From Kitagawia praeruptora (taxonomy: Eukaryota > Streptophyta > Magnoliopsida > Apiales > Apiaceae): DNA of 64,000 bases. A program made the position numbers and the translations under genes. Under the pieces are notes generated by a model. It had not been told where the DNA came from, did not search any database, and saw nothing but the letters and a program-made list of their open reading frames with translations. Location: contig CM075344.1 of NCBI GenBank assembly GCA_037693485.1, positions 37,201,501-37,265,500 on the forward strand, given 5' to 3'. The first letter of the stretch is position 1. Each line of letters begins with the position of its first letter. This document shows positions 43,684 to 55,377 of this stretch, piece by piece.

Positions 43684-45860
43684 TGATAAGTGCATATTTT
43701 TGCATATTTTTATTACCTATTTATTGCTTGAACTCGTATTTTAATAATTTATTTTGTTGCATTTCAGAAAATTCGTGAATAAATAAAGAAATAAAGAGCA
43801 AGGAAGGGAAAAAGAGGAAGAAAAAGGACCAAAAAGAAAAAAAGGAAAAGAATTAGGAGCTTGGAGCTTGGAGCAAAAGGAATATCTCAAGACAAGTGGA
43901 AGGTGGAGATCATCCCAACACACTAAATAAGTGTATGGCCAAGATCCACTCTTCAAAGCTTAAAGGGGAAGGAAACAATTAGATGGCTAGGATTCATCCA
44001 CCACATTATGAAGGTGTAGGGCCAAGATTAACCCAACACACCCCTAAACCCTAATTCTCATCCTATAAATACCCCCTCATCCCCCTTTATTTAAAAAAAA
44101 CTAAGAGTAGAACTTATATTTTAGTGTAGTTTTAGGGTAGATTTAATTTCTTGTTTTGTAGTTCTAAATTTTGTAAACACTCTTCTTTTCATTAATGCAA
44201 GTTTTCATTTCCTTTAATTTCTTGTCTTGCTCTCTCGTTTATGTTGCCTTGCTTTCGATATTTTCGTAAATTCGTTTAGTGGACAAAGTAGCGAAATGCT
44301 AACCACTTGGGGTTGAAAATAACGATTTTTAATTTCGTGTACTTAGTTAATAATCGTATTTGTGGCCCTTTAAATCTCCATTTTATTGTGGATTTCATCA
44401 ATTTAATTGTAGATCTAAATTTTCCATGCTTTATGTGTTAGTATAATAAAAAAACAAAAAAATTTATTAGTTTTATTAATTTTCAGCATTTTATTTACCT
44501 GCCTTTTTAATTTTAATTCGAAGCAAGAACCTCTGCTTTAATACCCCTGTTCCTTTCTCCTTGTTCTCGTTAAATCACCTCAGCCCATGTTCTTATTTCC
44601 TTTTCTTCGACTAAGACACACAGATCTCTCTCTCTCTCTCTCTCTCTCTCCATCTCTCTCCACAAAAACCACGAAACCCTCTTCCCCTGTTTTCTGTTTC
44701 GAGTTCGCTAGTTCTGTAATGGTTTTCTGTGCTGTTATCGTTGAGTTTGCAATTTAATTGCCGAGTTTACCTGGTTTTATGGATTAATTGACGAGTTGCT
44801 GATGTTGTTTGCTGATATTGTAGATTCATTCTGAGTTAATTATCGTGTTTTGTTGGGTTCGTTGTTAGTTGAGTATTGTGCCAAGTCAACGAGTCTGCCT
44901 AGTCGAATAGTTTTATATTGAATTGGTAAATAAGTTCGCGAGTTCTAGTTCGTTGAGTCATTGATTTCTTGTTTTGGTTCGTCGATTCCTGCGATCTTCT
45001 GTCGAGTTTATAATTGTAGTAGCCGAGTCTTTGAGTCCATTTTGCTGTCGAAGTTATATGTTTCTGTTTCGTTAGTTACTGAGTTGTGAGTTCGTAAATT
45101 AAGTTTCTGAGCTGCGAGTTTGCCTTGTTGTTGTTGGTCGAGTGTCGTTTAGCTTAGTTCATTCTAATCGCTGAGTATGAAGCGAGTTGATAATTGTAGT
45201 AGTTCGCTTTGCTGAGATGTTTGTTCGTTTCTTTGTTTTTGCAATCTGAGTACTGAGTCGAGTTCTTGTTTCGCTAAGTCTATTTTTTCGAGTTCTGCAT
45301 TTTATTTGTTCTGCTTATTTGCTTGTTCTGGTTCCTATAATGGACTATTTTTATTTGTGCAATAGCCTGTTTTGTTTTCTCGAATGTTGCTGGTTTCCGA
45401 GTCGTTCGAATTTAAATTTATTGCATCGCTCTTGTTCGAGTTGATGAAATTTAGTTTCGTTGAAATGGTTCAAAATTCTTGTTGGTTGTATTTCTGGTTA
45501 GTTGTAATTACGAAATAGTCATGTCGAATTTTTCCTAAAGTTTTTTTTGTAAATAAAAATCAGTTAAAATTCGAGTTTTTACTTTTAATAACAATTCTTA
45601 GAATAATTTAGTTTTTGTTATTCTCACTTTTAATTAATTAGTTTAAAATTAGAATAAAATTTATTTTTCTTTAAAATAGGTTAAATTCTTCTTTTAGTGA
45701 TTAAATAGCAAAATCCGAATTTTCCAAAACCAAATTGTTCTAATCCGATTAAATTAAAATTTAAGGTTTCCGGAAATATTAGTCTCTATGGATCGATATC
45801 TAAAATACTAAAACGAGATTGTGCGCTTGCAATTTAAAATCTTTTATTTATAGCACATCA
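43684..45860. mobile_element. Solo LTR, 2.2 kb, inserted in gag
   Basis: Begins TGATAAGTGCATATTTTTGC and ends TAGCACATCA, with TGAT/ATCA terminal inversion. The 5-bp TSD ATGAT is at 43679-43683 and 45861-45865. It contains a (CT)n microsatellite at about 44622-44651, TCGAGTT-rich text and no coding. The TGATAAGTGCATA start is typical of long-LTR plant Gypsy families. No internal region remains, as expected after LTR-LTR recombination. Confidence 0.82.
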
Positions 45861-45865
45861 ATGAT

Positions 45866-47905
45866 CGTGATGAAGCCCCGAGGAGGCGACGTGCTAGTAG
45901 AGAACCAAGAAGGAGAACACAAACTATCCATGATGGACCCCCTTTGACAGCTGTTGAGAGAATCAAGGCTCATTAGGCCGAGATTTTAAGGATAAAGGAA
46001 GATATTGCGAGAGAACAAGCTAGGTTGAATCAAACTCAACCTCCTCCAACCTCAGGACTGATTCCCATTATAGACTTAGAGAGGTCTTCAAGAAGGCATA
46101 AAAGGGCTGACGCCCCTACTGAAAGAACAACAAGGGTAGAAACCCCCAGGAGCAACCCCAAGGATCTGATGCCACTTGGGGATCCTGATGATCCCACACC
46201 CCCGTTTACCGAGGAGGTGATGAATGCTCACATCTCCAGGAAGTTTAAGATGCCGACAATCAAGGCTTATGATGGAACGGGTGATCCCGCAAATCATGTT
46301 AGAACGTTTTCGAACGCACTGCTGTTATAGCCTGCAAGTGATGCCTTAAAGTGTAGGGCGTTTCCCCAAACCCTGTCGGGAATGGCTCAAAGATGGTACA
46401 GCCACCTACCAGCGAATTCAATTGGCTCTTTTAAGGAGCTAAGCGCCACTTTTGTTAGCCAGTTCATCAGCGGGAGAGTTCATGAAAAAAGCTCCGCATC
46501 TCTCATGTACGTGGTGCAAGGGAAGAATGAAAATTTGAGAGACTACCTCAAGAGGTTCACTAAGGAGACATTGAACATCACTGATTTGGAAAACAAGGTG
46601 GCCATGGTTGCCCTGGAACACGGAACCACTGATGAATTCTTTAAAAGGTCATTGGCAAAGCATCCTCCTGAAAACATGGCCGAACTCCAACGAAGGGCTG
46701 ATAAGTATATCAAGGCTGAGGATAGCATGAAGAAAGAAGCCACGGGAGGTAATGGCAAAGGTAACAACGACTCCAAAAAGCAAAAGCAAGACCAGGAGAA
46801 TGATGCTAGGGACAAGTATCCCCGTACTAGCAAGGACTCTGAGTCAACACCAAAGAAGAATTTGGGACCGAGGTTTTCTGACTATGCAAGATTGAATGCA
46901 CCTAGGAGTCAAATCTTGTTAGAAATTGAGAAGGATAAAGATTTTCGATGGCCGAAGCCACTCATGGGTGATCCCGCCAAGAGGAACAAGGATCAATACT
47001 GTAGGTTCCACCGAGATGTGGGACATGATACAGATGATTGCAGACAGTTAAAAGACGAGATTGAGTTCCTGATTCGCAAAGGGAAACTGAATAAGTTCAC
47101 CAAGGGTGAAGATCGTGGAGCCCAAAGAAGGGATTATGACAGAAGAGACAATGATAGAAGGGATAATGATCGTGATCGTAACACACAACCCCGAGGGCCA
47201 GTTATCAACATGATCTGGGGAGGCCCGACAGCGGCCGGCACAACAAGAAATTCTCGAAAGGCGTATGCTAGAGATGTGATGCACATCATGGGAGAACCCC
47301 CGAAACATGCTAGAACCGAAATAGTAATTGGTTTTGATGATTCTGACCTTGAAGGGGTGAAGTTCCCCCATGACGACCTGTTGGTCATAACTCCTGTAAT
47401 TGGAAACTCAGAGGTGAAGCGAGTCTTGATAGACAATGGAGCTTCTATGGATATTTTGTTTCATGATGCGTTTGTAAAAATGGGATACACTGATTCTCAG
47501 TTGACCCCGACCAACATGCCTATCTATGGGTTTAATGGAATTGAATCCAAAGTTGAAGGGACTATTCAGTTGCCCATGACAATCGGGCAAGAACCTAAGG
47601 AGGCTACTCAGATGTTGAATTTTCTGGTAATCAAGGCATCCTCGACTTATAATGCAATATTGGGAAGGACTGGACTTTATGCGTTCAAGGCTGTTGCCTC
47701 CAATTACCATATGAAGATTAAGTTTCCAACCCGGAATGGTGTCGGAGAACAAAAAGGCGACCAGAAGATGGCAAGAAGTTGTTATGTATCTGCTTTAAGA
47801 GCTGATGGAGTCGGGGGGAAGGTACTCCCGATTGAAGAATGGATGTCCGAAGTGATGATGAACACCGAGGGAAGCCAGCAGAGGATTTGGTTCCCATACC
47901 TCTAG
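45866..47905 (+). pseudogene. Tat Gag (capsid, zinc knuckle) and aspartic protease
   Basis: After the solo LTR the frame continues with Arg-rich Gag. There is a TAG near 45975 and another near 46330 (LLL-stop-PASD), both where a Gln codon is likely. From 46382 the frame is open: capsid (MAQRWYSHLP, FVSQFISGRVHEKSSASL), a Lys-rich linker, the zinc-knuckle-like YCRFHRDVGHDTDDC, then the protease with DNGASMDILF as active site. Near 47840 it shifts into the RT frame. It would form particles and cut the polyprotein. Confidence 0.85.
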
Positions 47906-48837
47906 AGCTGGGCGATCCTGAGAAAGTCACTTATATAGTGGCTTCATTGAAGGAACCCTTGAAGGGCAGGTTGACGACATTCTTACAAGAAAACAGTGTT
48001 GTGTTTGCTTGGACCGCAGCTGATATGCCAGGGATCGATCCCCAGCTCATAACTCACAGGTTGAATGTCGATCCCGACCGAAAAATGATAAAGCAGAAGA
48101 AGAGGAATTTTGCCCCTGAAAGGCAAAAGGCCATTAAGCAAGAAGTTGACAAGCTTTTGGAGGCTGGGTTTATTGAAGAGATTCAAATCCCTGAATGGCT
48201 AGCAAACCCCGTAATGGTCAAGAAGGCGAATGGGAAGTGGAGGATGTGTATAGACTTCACCGACTTGAATGATGCATGTCCAAAGGATTGTTTTCCCCTA
48301 CCAAGGATAGATATGTTGATAGATGCCACAGCTAGGCATGAGATGTTGAGTTTCATGGATGGGTTTAACGGCTACAATCAGATTAAGATGCACAAGGATG
48401 ATATCCCAAAGGTATCTTTCATAACTGACTTTGGTGTTTTCTGCTATCTTGTTATGGCTTTCGGTCTAAAGAATGCAGGTGCTACTTACCAACGACTAGT
48501 CAATAAGATATTCGCCCATCTGATCGGAAAAACCATGGAGGTCTATGTTGATGACATGTTAGTCAAGAGCCTTTCCAAGGCTGACCACATTAAGCACCTC
48601 AGAGAGGCATTTGAAGTGTTGAGGCACCACAAGATGATGTTGAATCCAGCCAAATGTGCTTTCGGCGTTGGATCAGGAAAGTTTTTTGGTCTGATGGTTT
48701 CAAAAAGTGGCATCGAGGCCAACCCCGACAAGATCAAAGCAATTATGGACATGGAACCCCCCCCGATCTATACGAGATGTACGGAAGCTAACTGGCCGGG
48801 TTGCAGCCCTAGGGAGGTTCATCTCCAAGTCTGGTGA
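47839..48837 (+). pseudogene. Tat Gypsy reverse transcriptase
   Basis: The RT blocks are in order: NPVMVKKANGKWRMCIDFTD, DACPKDCFPLP, FMDGFNGYNQI, AFGLKNAGATYQR, YVDDMLVKS (catalytic YVDD at 48544-48555), FFGLMVSKSGIEANP. The frame breaks in a run of eight C at about 48757-48764 and RNase H continues in another frame. It copies the element RNA to cDNA. Confidence 0.87.
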
Positions 48838-49345
48838 CAAGTGCTTGCCTTTCTTTCAAGCATTAAAGAAGGTGAAAAACTTTGAGTGGACTACTGAAAG
48901 CCAAGAGGCCTTTGAACAGCTAAAGAAATACATGGCTGAAGCCCCATTGTTGGCCAAACCTAGTCCCGGAGAGACTCTTTATTCATACTTAGCGGTATCC
49001 GAACAAGCATTAAGTGCTGTTCTCATTCGAGAAGAGGGCAAAGTTCAGAAGCATATCTATTATGTGAGCAAAGTGTTGCATGGGGCTGAATTGAATTACT
49101 CCCCCATCGAGAAGTTTGCTTTGGCATTGATAACGGCCTCGAGGAAGTTACGACCGTACTTCCAGGCACACAAGATCAAATTCCTGACGGACCAGCAGTT
49201 GAGGAACATTCTACACAGCCCTAAAGCCAGTGGAAGGCTAATCAAATGGGAAATTGAACTTGGAGAATTTGACATCACATATAAGCCTCGGACAGCCATC
49301 AAGGCTCAGGAATTGGCTGACTTCTTGGTTGAATGTACCATTAGC
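48765..49345 (+). pseudogene. Gypsy RNase H domain
   Basis: VRKLTGRVAALGRFISKS (the connection to RT), then YSYLAVSEQALSAVLIREE, YYVSKVLHGAELNYSPIEK and FLTDQQLRNIL. This is the retroviral-type RNase H of Gypsy elements. It continues in frame into a second RNase H. Confidence 0.83.
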
Positions 49346-49984
49346 AACCAAGAAGTCAGGGGGCAGGAGATAGTAACCACCCCTAGAAGTGAGAATAAAG
49401 ATGAAGAACTTGTACCTGAGCTAAAAGAGTATTGGGTGCTTTATTTTGATGGAGCATCAAAAATAAAATCTAGTGGTGCAGGTTTGGTCTTGCAAAGCCC
49501 CGATGGGTTCACAGTTGAGTACGCTTTGAAGTTGGACTTTCCAACAACCAACAACGAAGCTGAGTATGAAGCCTTGATAGCTGGATTAGGCTTGGCCAGA
49601 GTCATGAGGGTCAATAACCTCAAAGTTTGTGGAGACTCAAAGCTTGTAGTATCACAAGTTAATGGTGAGTTTGAAGCCAAGGATGATACTATGGCGAAAT
49701 ATCTGAGAATCGTGAAAGCTGTTATGACTCAGTTTGATGAGTGCTATGTGGAGCATATTCCAAGGGAGGAGAACGTTAAGGCCGATGCCCTGTCTAAGTT
49801 TGCTTCTTCTGAGATAGAGAATTATGCAGGGAGTGTTTACTTCCAGGTCTTGAAGGCCCCGACTCTCAACTCGAAGCTGGTGGCACCAATTGATGTAGGT
49901 TGTTGTTGGATGGATCCTATCAAAGCTCACCTAGAAACCGGATGGTCCCTGACACCGCCGTGGAGGCACGAAAGCTGTCAGTGA
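49346..49984 (+). pseudogene. Archaeal-type second RNase H (aRH)
   Basis: YWVLYFDGASKIKSSGAG, NNEAEYEALIAGLGLA, CGDSKLVVSQVNGEF and NVKADALSKFAS show the D-E-D residues of an archaeal-type RNase H. This extra domain after the native RNase H defines the Tat lineage of plant Gypsy elements. The frame shifts near 49940, before the integrase zinc region. Confidence 0.85.
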
Positions 49985-51132
49985 GAGCATTGAGATACGC
50001 CTTGATCGAAGGCATCCTTTATAAGAGATCATTTGTCATCCCATATTTGAAGTGTTTGAGGCCCCAAGAGGCTAAGGAAGCATTGGAAGAAGTTCATGAA
50101 GGGATCTGTGGGCAACACTTGGAGGGCAGAGCCCTAGCCCACAAGATCACTCGTCTGGGATTCTATTGGCCACAGATGTTGGCAGATGCGCAGAATTATG
50201 TCAAGAAGTGTGACAAATGTCAAAAGCACGCCCCCATTGTAAGGCAGCCGCCAGAGATGTTAACCTCAGTTAAATCTCCCATCCCATTCGCAATGTGGGG
50301 GATGGACATACTTGGTCCTTTCCCTATGGCGTCAACACAAAGGAAGTTTTTGATAGTGGCCATCGACTACTTCACCAAGTGGATTGAGGCTAAACCTCTA
50401 GCCAAGATAAACACCAAGCAAGTTGCCCAGTTCTTTTGGGAGAACATCATTTGCAGGTACGAAATTCCCTGAATTCTTGTGACAGATAATGGGACACAGT
50501 TCAACAATGAAGAGTTTGAGAAATACTGCGAGGAAAATGCTATTGAGCTTCATTTTACTTCAGTAGCACATCCGCAAGCTAATGGACAGGAAGAGGTAGC
50601 TAATCGAATTATCCTTGATGGACTAAAGAAAAGAGTTGAACGCTCAAGGAACACTTGGGTGGATGAGTTACTGCCTATACTCTGGGCATATCGCACCACT
50701 TGTAAGGTGACAACTGGAGCAACCCTGTTTTTGCTGGCTTACGGAGCTGAGGCAGTTGTGCCCTTGGAGATCATGCATGCATCACCTCGAGTTGAGGCAT
50801 ATGAACAAGAAACCAATGAAGAAGGCATGAGGCTCGCCCTTGATCTAATTGATGAAATTAGGGACGAGGCAAATGCCAAGAATGTGGAGCATCAGAAGAA
50901 GGCATCCTTTTACTACAACCATAGGGTTAAGGAGAGGTTCTTCCAGCAAGGTGACTTGGTTCTGAGAAAGATAGAGGCTTCTGGAGTTGGCCAAAAGGGA
51001 AAGTTGGCCCCTAACTGGGAAGGGCCATATCGAGTCAGGAAGACACTAGGACGAGGAGCATACAAGTTGGAGACGTTAGATGGGAATGAAGTGCCACGAA
51101 CTTGGCATGCTCTAAATTTGAAGATTTATTAA
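49950..51132 (+). pseudogene. Tat integrase
   Basis: HHCC zinc region (HEGICGQHLEGRALAHKI, then CDKCQKH), then the core with MWGMDILGPFP, IDYFTKWIEA, LVTDNGTQF and HPQANGQEEVANR, so the D, D and E are all present. A TGA at 50470-50472, where relatives have Arg (CGA), cuts it before LVTDNG. The C-terminal part ends in the usual GPYRVRKTLGRGAYKLETL and WHALNLKIY. No chromodomain, as expected for Tat. Confidence 0.86.
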
Positions 51133-51539
51133 GTGCAAGCCTTCCTAGTAAGGACTTGACTTTTATCTATCTATTAGGAGAAGTAGAAATAAGGTTCGAT
51201 GAAACCATTCCCGGGCCTAGTACCCCGAGTAGTACAGTAGTAAATTATGTAAGGGTTGAACCCGATTCAAGTTATTAATGAAAGTTTGTTTTCCATTCTA
51301 TGATTATGTGATTTTATTTATGTGCCAAGCACCTGATGAGTGCAAGTCAAAGATGACCAAGTAACGAAAATAAAGAACACATAAATGGAAATAAAACAAG
51401 TGCATAAATAAACATCCCCAAGGGGCCAAAGTTGGAGTTAAGTTACAAACCACAAATAAAAGTTAAGTCCCGAAGGACCTTGATTAAAAACTGGAAAGAT
51501 AAAGCCACAAGCGGCTAACAAGGCCATGCAAGGCCACTT

Positions 51540-53618
51540 ACTCCCCGAAGGATTCCCTTACCACTTCTTGCTCTCCTCCTCTTCATCTTCCTCATCCTCC
51601 TCTTCGGAGCCTTCATCATTTTCATCATCGTCATCCTCTTCGGCTTCCGTCTCCATAGGTTGCGCCGCTCCCTTCTGCACCACGTCCCCTTCTTCTTCTG
51701 AAGTCTCGGTCGAAGATTCGACCCTGACACGAAGTTGCTTGCCGGGGAAAGATTGCCTCACAGCTGCCTCCCTCTTTGACATAGCCTTTTTCCCAGCAGA
51801 ATGGGAAGAGGACGATCCGGAGCTAACAACATTTACCGCCTTCCTCATACCAGAAGGACGACGGCTACCCCTAGAGCCTGATGCATGATCCGCTTGACTT
51901 CCACCACCAACAGCCCAATTAGGGCAAGGGAAGTCTGCTGGGTTGACCACTTCAGGATACTTGTTACTAACCGCACCAACGGCTTTGTTCCAACCAACAA
52001 CATGTTAAAGGGCCGCATTTCATCATTATGCTTATCTATCATCTCATAAAATCTTTCTGACCTATGGTAGGCATCAATCACTTTATCAGCTTTGGAAGAC
52101 AACTTCTTGGCCATAGAATGAAGATTCTTTTGAAGAGAATGGCAGTTGGCCTCAGCTCGGACAGCTCTGGAGTCCAAGTCTTGAATCTGATCTTGGAGCT
52201 TTGCTTTCTCGTTCTTTAGTATGGCATTGTCATCCCTATGAGCACGACCTTGACGGGTCGCGGATTGAAGATAGGCATTGACCTATAATAAGGGAGTTAG
52301 AAAGACATTTATAACCAACGAAGTAAACAAAAACGTTAAGTACACAAGTTGGTACCTGATATAAGGCCTGAGCTCCGAGGCACTCGGATTCATCAATTTT
52401 ATCCCCCGTAGTGACGGTCAGGAGACCAGGAGGGGTGATAGAGAGCCTTGACCAATCTAAGGACAAGGCGGAGCTTCCCATAGCAGAATCTTGCTCGCAG
52501 ATGCCCCAATCTGGTGTGAAGGGAACTCTAACGCCTTCACCAGCATTTCGAGACCTTTTTCCCCTTGGCTACATCCCGCCAGGAATAGAGGAACTTGTCT
52601 TTCAGGAGGATTCAGTTGAGATTCCGCCTTCTTTATCATTCGCCTTGTGACATTTGGTTAATTTTCAGGGAGATTGTCCAACTCCTCAGCAGCTGAAATA
52701 TGAAAGAAAAGATATCGGAATAAGAACAAACATAGTTCATAATGAAGTCATGAAGGAAAAATTACCCTCAACAGAAAGAATGCTTAAGCCAGCTTCGATA
52801 AGCTTCTTCTCAGTAAGAATAGTTTTATAATGGGTACACCCGTCATCGGCAAGCAATTTATCCCCGTCGATCAATTGTTGGTTGGTAAGGTCGCACACGA
52901 AGTGTGAACTATCCTCCACGAACCCGAATTTCTTAACAAAAAAGTGGCCCCAGTCGCCACCTTCCCATTCCAAAATGGCAAATTCCCTATCCCAAGTATG
53001 ATGAGAGTCGGGAAAGGAGAAGGAGTTTACAATATGAGGGAGCCTGCTTCGGAGTTGAAAACTAACATATCCTGGTAAGGACTTAGGAGAATTCTTGATC
53101 ATGAAGATGCTTCTGAACAAAGTTGTATTCCAAGTGATTTCCAACTCCTTACACCTTAGCATGAATATAATCAAGAACCTCCAGGAGTTAGGATATAGTT
53201 GACACGGGTGGATTTGGAGCTCCGCCAGGAACCTGATAATAAAGGGGTGAACCGGGAACCTCAATCCTGCCTCCAAAGCACCTTTAAAAACACATAATCT
53301 TTCTGGGTGCCAATTGCAAGTCCGGTCTCCCGGATTTGGAAGGAGAACCTTAATCACATCGGGAAAACTGTACTTACTCCTAATCTTCACAATATCCTTC
53401 TTTTTCAACTTAGAATGACAATGGAAGGCAGCCAAGTCTGAACTGTTGGGAAAAGCTTCCCCCATGGTGCTCAACAAGTCTAATAAAGAATCAAATCAAC
53501 GATCAACATAACGAGGAGGCTTTAGTTTTAGCATACCTTTAATCGTTCTTTCCATGCTCCTCTTCTTCATAGCTTCCTGCATGTAGATTTGAGGGATAGT
53601 CGGGCGTTTGTCAGCCAT
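51540..53618 (-). pseudogene. Antisense accessory gene of the Tat element (PF04195-like)
   Basis: A separate minus-strand gene. Exon 1 is 53618-53537 (MADKRPTIPQIYMQEAMKKR), exon 2 is 53479-52766, and exon 3 starts at 52692, with matching GT/AG and phase. Exon 2 has FPVHPFIIRFLAELQIHPCQ and PNSWRFLIIFMLRCKELEI, the pattern called 'putative gypsy type transposon' in plants. Later exons give a likely coiled-coil region (about 52240-52000) and a Ser-rich, then Glu/Asp-rich tail (51558-51800). Exon 3 has an in-frame TAA near 52660, and there are shifts near 52490 and 51960. A TATA (TATAAAAG, minus, 53731-53738) lies upstream. Function unknown. Confidence 0.75.
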
Positions 53619-53730
53619 GTCGAGCTTGAACTTGAAGATGAACTTGAAAAGCTAAAGAACTAGAGAATTTTGGAGCTTGAGAGAGATTTGAGAAATGAAG
53701 AAGTGAGGAAGAATGAAGTATGCTCCCCCT

Positions 53731-53738
53731 CTTTTATA
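53731..53738 (-). promoter_or_regulatory. TATA box of the antisense gene
   Basis: TATAAAAG on the minus strand, 113 bp before the ATG at 53618. It suggests the antisense gene has its own promoter inside the retrotransposon. Confidence 0.5.
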
Positions 53739-54025
53739 GAATAAGTGTGACCTGTTATCACAGGTTGAGATACAGGCCAGATCGTGTCTACAGGTCACGT
53801 ATCGGATAAATGCAAAAAAGAGACGAAACTATCCGTTAATAAATGAAGAGGTTCATCAAAAGCTCAGAACAAGGAACTGAGAATGCTAGTTGGTATCTGA
53901 CAAAGGAAGCTTTAGAAGCCTCGTCAAGAAGTTAACATAAAGTATAGGGTTAGCAGCGCTAATCAAGAAATAAGGGGAAGTCTTAAGCAAAAGTTATGAA
54001 TGACCATATTGCTGATTTTCCATAT

Positions 54026-54160
54026 TCATGGTCGTCACGAACATGAAAACTCATGGTCGTCACGAATAGGAACACTCATGGTCGTTACGAACATGAAAAC
54101 TCATGGTCGTCACGAACATAAAAACTCATGGTCGTCACGAACACGAAAACTCACGTTCAT
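54026..54160. repeat. 25-bp minisatellite, about five units
   Basis: Unit CATGGTCGTCACGAACATGAAAACT with point changes. It lies between the antisense gene and the 3' LTR. Confidence 0.8.
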
Positions 54161-54444
54161 GAAAACATCATGTTCAAGAAGGAAGTTGGAAAAAAAAATA
54201 TTTCGAAAACGGCCGACCGGAAGCCAGCCGACCGGGGAAAACCGGAAGGTTTTAGCTGACCGGGAGCCAGCCGACTCGGCACACCCGGGAGGCTTCGGCC
54301 GACCGGGGTTCATCATCAACATGGGTATTTTTTGCCAACGGGGTCAATCAGGAACACGAATATTTCTGGCCAACCCATTTTCGTCAGGAACATGAAGATT
54401 TTTGATTAACTAAGTTCCGTGGAGAATATGAAAATGGATTTAAA

Positions 54445-54910
54445 GTGAAATCCGTTTAGCACCGTTTAGTGCCGTTTTATGCCAGTTAACGTCGTTTAAC
54501 ACCGTTTAAACGTCGTTTAAGGCTGATTAGCGCCGTTTAGCGTGGTTTAGCACCGTTTATTGTCGTTTTATGCCAGTTAACGTCGTTTAACACTGTTAAA
54601 CGTCGTTTAAGGCTGATTAGCGCCGTTTAGCGTCGTTTAGTGCCGTTTTATGCCAGTTAACGTCGTTTAACACCGTTTAAACGTCGTTTAAGGCTGATTA
54701 ACGCCGTTTAGCATCGTTTAGCACCGTTTAGTGCCGTTTTATGCCATTTAACGTCGTTTAACATCGTTTAAACGTCATTTAAGGTTGATTAGCGCCGTGT
54801 AGCGTCGTTTAGCGCCGTTTAGTGCCGTTTTATGCCATGTAACGTCGTTTAACACCGTTTAAACGTCGTTTAAGGCCTATTAGCACCGTTTAGTGTCATT
54901 TATGGTCGTT
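54445..54910. repeat. Higher-order minisatellite of CGCCGTTTAG words
   Basis: Short words (CGTCGTTTAA, CGCCGTTTAG, TGCCGTTTTATGCC) are arranged in a period of about 90-100 bp repeated about five times, each holding the AAACGTCGTTTAAGGCTGATT block. Tat and Ogre elements are known for such hypervariable 3' repeats. Confidence 0.8.
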
Positions 54911-55060
54911 GTAAATGTGTCGGTCGCTCCACGCTTTACATTAAGACAATGTTGTTGAAAATGTTTACATATGAGCAATAAACCCAGACCCGAGTCTCAA
55001 ATAAGGCCGTTAAAACTTCAAGGAAAATCTGATCAGTTTTCCTAGAAGTTGGGGGGGAAA

Positions 55061-55377
55061 TGATATGGGTTAAAAATAAACCCTAAAGACACATTTAATG
55101 TGACATTAATTAGACCCAATATGGTCAAAACGTGGGGCCCACCAGATGGGCCCAAACCCTATTTATGATATTAATTTCGTAATTAATATTAAGGATAATA
55201 ACCAGCTCAACAATAAGAGTCAAATAAGGATATTACTCCTGCTTGACTTAGCCTTCAAGGCACCTACTTCAACAAGGAAGCTGACTCCTACAAAGAAGGA
55301 GTCTAGAACCTTCCTCAAGGCGGTGACTTGCCCACCAAGTCACCTAATTCTACTACGATTCTAAGGCTTCTCAGCCC
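55061..55377 (+). repeat. Gypsy 3' LTR, truncated
   Basis: Starts TGATATGGG directly after the PPT. It matches the 5' LTR up to AAGGCTTC(T/G)CAGCC, then stops. It contains 16 bp (GCTGACTCCTACAAAG) not in the 5' LTR. About 185 bp including the TATA region are missing. Confidence 0.85.

Larger units (their letters stand above)
30728..55377 (+). mobile_element. Tat-lineage Ty3-gypsy retrotransposon with nested insertions
   Basis: The 5' LTR begins TGATATGGG at 30728, is interrupted after 18 bp by a MULE, and resumes at 42741-43224. The 3' LTR starts at 55061 after the PPT GTTGGGGGGGAAA and is truncated at 55377, so no TSD can be read. Gag-protease-RT-RNase H-archaeal RNase H-integrase, an antisense gene behind integrase and tandem repeats before the 3' LTR are the marks of the Tat lineage. 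The native element, without insertions, is about 10.5 kb. Confidence 0.9.

Noticed and set aside
51526..51888. Serine-run frame on the plus strand
   Set aside because: Antisense of the acidic tail of the minus-strand Tat accessory gene.
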